From the NCBI GenBank assembly GCA_030635865.1, contig DAOVYA010000053.1, forward strand, positions 1 through 8,559: a DNA stretch of 8,559 nt. Reading direction: 5' to 3'. Of this stretch, positions 8,061-8,559 are shown one piece after another (positions within the stretch are counted from its first letter, which is position 1; each line of letters begins with the position of its first letter). This DNA is from Gammaproteobacteria bacterium (GTDB taxonomy: Bacteria > Pseudomonadota > Gammaproteobacteria > UBA9214). The translations under genes and the position numbers were made by a program. The notes beneath the pieces are model-generated. The model was not told the DNA's origin. It ran no database searches and worked only from the letters and a program-made list of their open reading frames with translations.

Positions 8061-8559
8061 CTAGCGACCCTTCCCGGCAGGTAATCCGCGGATACCCGGC
8101 TGCGCGGCCAGCGCTTCAACCACACGCTCCATGTGCATGCGCCGCGATCCTTTTACAAGGATATGCAAGGGAGCGGCCATATCCCTGCGTAACGCCGCGA
8201 GCAAGTCATCCAGCGCGGAAAAGGCCATGCCCTGCCCGTTAAAAGTAGTGACTGCCTGCTGCGCCAGGTCACCAAGTGTAAAGAGCCGGTTGATACCTGC
8301 TGCCCGCGCCTGGCGACCGGCATTGCGATGCATTGCAACAGCCTCGGGGCCCAACTCACCCATATCACCCAGCACCAGCCAGGATTCACCCTCTGCCTGA
8401 GCCAGCACATCAAGTGCGGCCTGTAACGATTCCGGGTTGGCGTTATAGGTATCGTCGATCAGGGTGACATTGTCGGGCAAGTGATGAATATTGAAGCGTC
8501 CGGAAACCGGTGACATGGACTCCAGCCCTGCACGAACGGCATCCAGGCTGGCACCGGCG
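8061..8559 (-). CDS. murF: UDP-N-acetylmuramoyl-tripeptide--D-alanyl-D-alanine ligase, C-terminal part (5' end outside window)
   Basis: MurF is the last cytoplasmic Mur ligase. It uses ATP to join D-Ala-D-Ala to UDP-MurNAc-tripeptide, giving the pentapeptide precursor. Only the last 165 codons are present; the frame stays open through the right edge and ends with TAG at 8063-8061. E. coli MurF has about 450 residues, so roughly the N-terminal two thirds, including the P-loop, are missing. The visible part covers the end of the central domain and the C-terminal Rossmann-like domain. It shows the motif [16 protein letters not shown] (from about 8456 downward), then VLGDMGELG, and [12 protein letters not shown] near the end, all typical of MurF. 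The last codons carry the ribosome binding site of mraY, whose ATG lies one base after the stop. The identity is secure both from these motifs and from its place just before mraY. Confidence 0.96.
   Translation of the reverse strand, partial: AGASLDAVRAGLESMSPVSGRFNIHHLPDNVTLIDDTYNANPESLQAALDVLAQAEGESWLVLGDMGELGPEAVAMHRNAGRQARAAGINRLFTLGDLAQQAVTTFNGQGMAFSALDDLLAALRRDMAAPLHILVKGSRRMHMERVVEALAAQPGIRGLPAGKGR
8068..8074 (-). promoter_or_regulatory. Ribosome binding site of mraY inside the murF 3' end
   Basis: Read on the minus strand, GGAAGGG lies 8 bases before the ATG at 8059 and within the last murF codons. This strong, well-spaced Shine-Dalgarno sequence supports the start MLLYLADYL over an in-frame upstream start at 8125, which would overlap murF by about 65 bases. 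Confidence 0.75.

Noticed and set aside
8060..8125. N-terminal extension of MraY from an in-frame start at 8125
   Set aside because: It lies inside murF, and the ATG at 8059 has a well-spaced ribosome binding site and gives exactly the 360-residue family length.
1..8559. A novel accessory system, mobile element or CRISPR array
   Set aside because: Both strands are fully accounted for by eight recognised cell-wall genes. I saw no transposase, integrase, tRNA, direct-repeat array or composition shift.

Overview
This window is a contiguous piece of a dcw (division and cell wall) cluster. All real genes lie on the minus strand, so transcription runs from high to low coordinates. In that order they are murF (3' part only), mraY, murD, ftsW, murG, murC, murB and ddlB, with ddlB cut only a few codons from its end. 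Every protein was recognised from family motifs in its translation. No RNA gene, mobile element, CRISPR array, long repeat or obvious terminator was seen.

The sequence suggests a non-enteric gammaproteobacterium. MraY has exactly the 360-residue length of the E. coli protein and close similarity along it. FtsW, MurC, MurG and MurD also look gammaproteobacterial. Unlike E. coli, where murB sits elsewhere, murB here lies between murC and ddlB and codes for a short (about 301 aa) MurB with GSVFRNP-type motifs. That order is familiar in several non-enteric gammaproteobacteria. By eye the base composition is moderately GC-rich and even along the window. I cannot name a genus.

Layout from right to left: 8559-8061 murF C-terminal part; 8059-6977 mraY; 6972-5602 murD; 5605-4397 ftsW; 4400-3294 murG; 3297-1855 murC; 1847-942 murB; 929-1 ddlB. 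The genes are packed very tightly. Three junctions are ATGA stop/start overlaps (murD/ftsW, ftsW/murG, murG/murC) and the other four have gaps of 1 to 12 bases. No gene-free stretch is longer than 12 bases, so there is no room for an intergenic promoter or terminator. Translational coupling along one long mRNA is the natural reading.

The products form one pathway. MurB and MurC make UDP-MurNAc and add L-Ala, and MurD adds D-Glu. Ddl makes D-Ala-D-Ala, which MurF attaches to complete the UDP-MurNAc-pentapeptide. MraY transfers phospho-MurNAc-pentapeptide to undecaprenyl phosphate (lipid I), MurG adds GlcNAc (lipid II), and FtsW polymerises lipid II at the division septum. murE should lie beyond the right edge, and ftsQ-ftsA-ftsZ would be expected beyond the left edge.

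I found no previously undescribed system. The observations in the second part are small-scale: start-site ambiguity, junction architecture and gene order.
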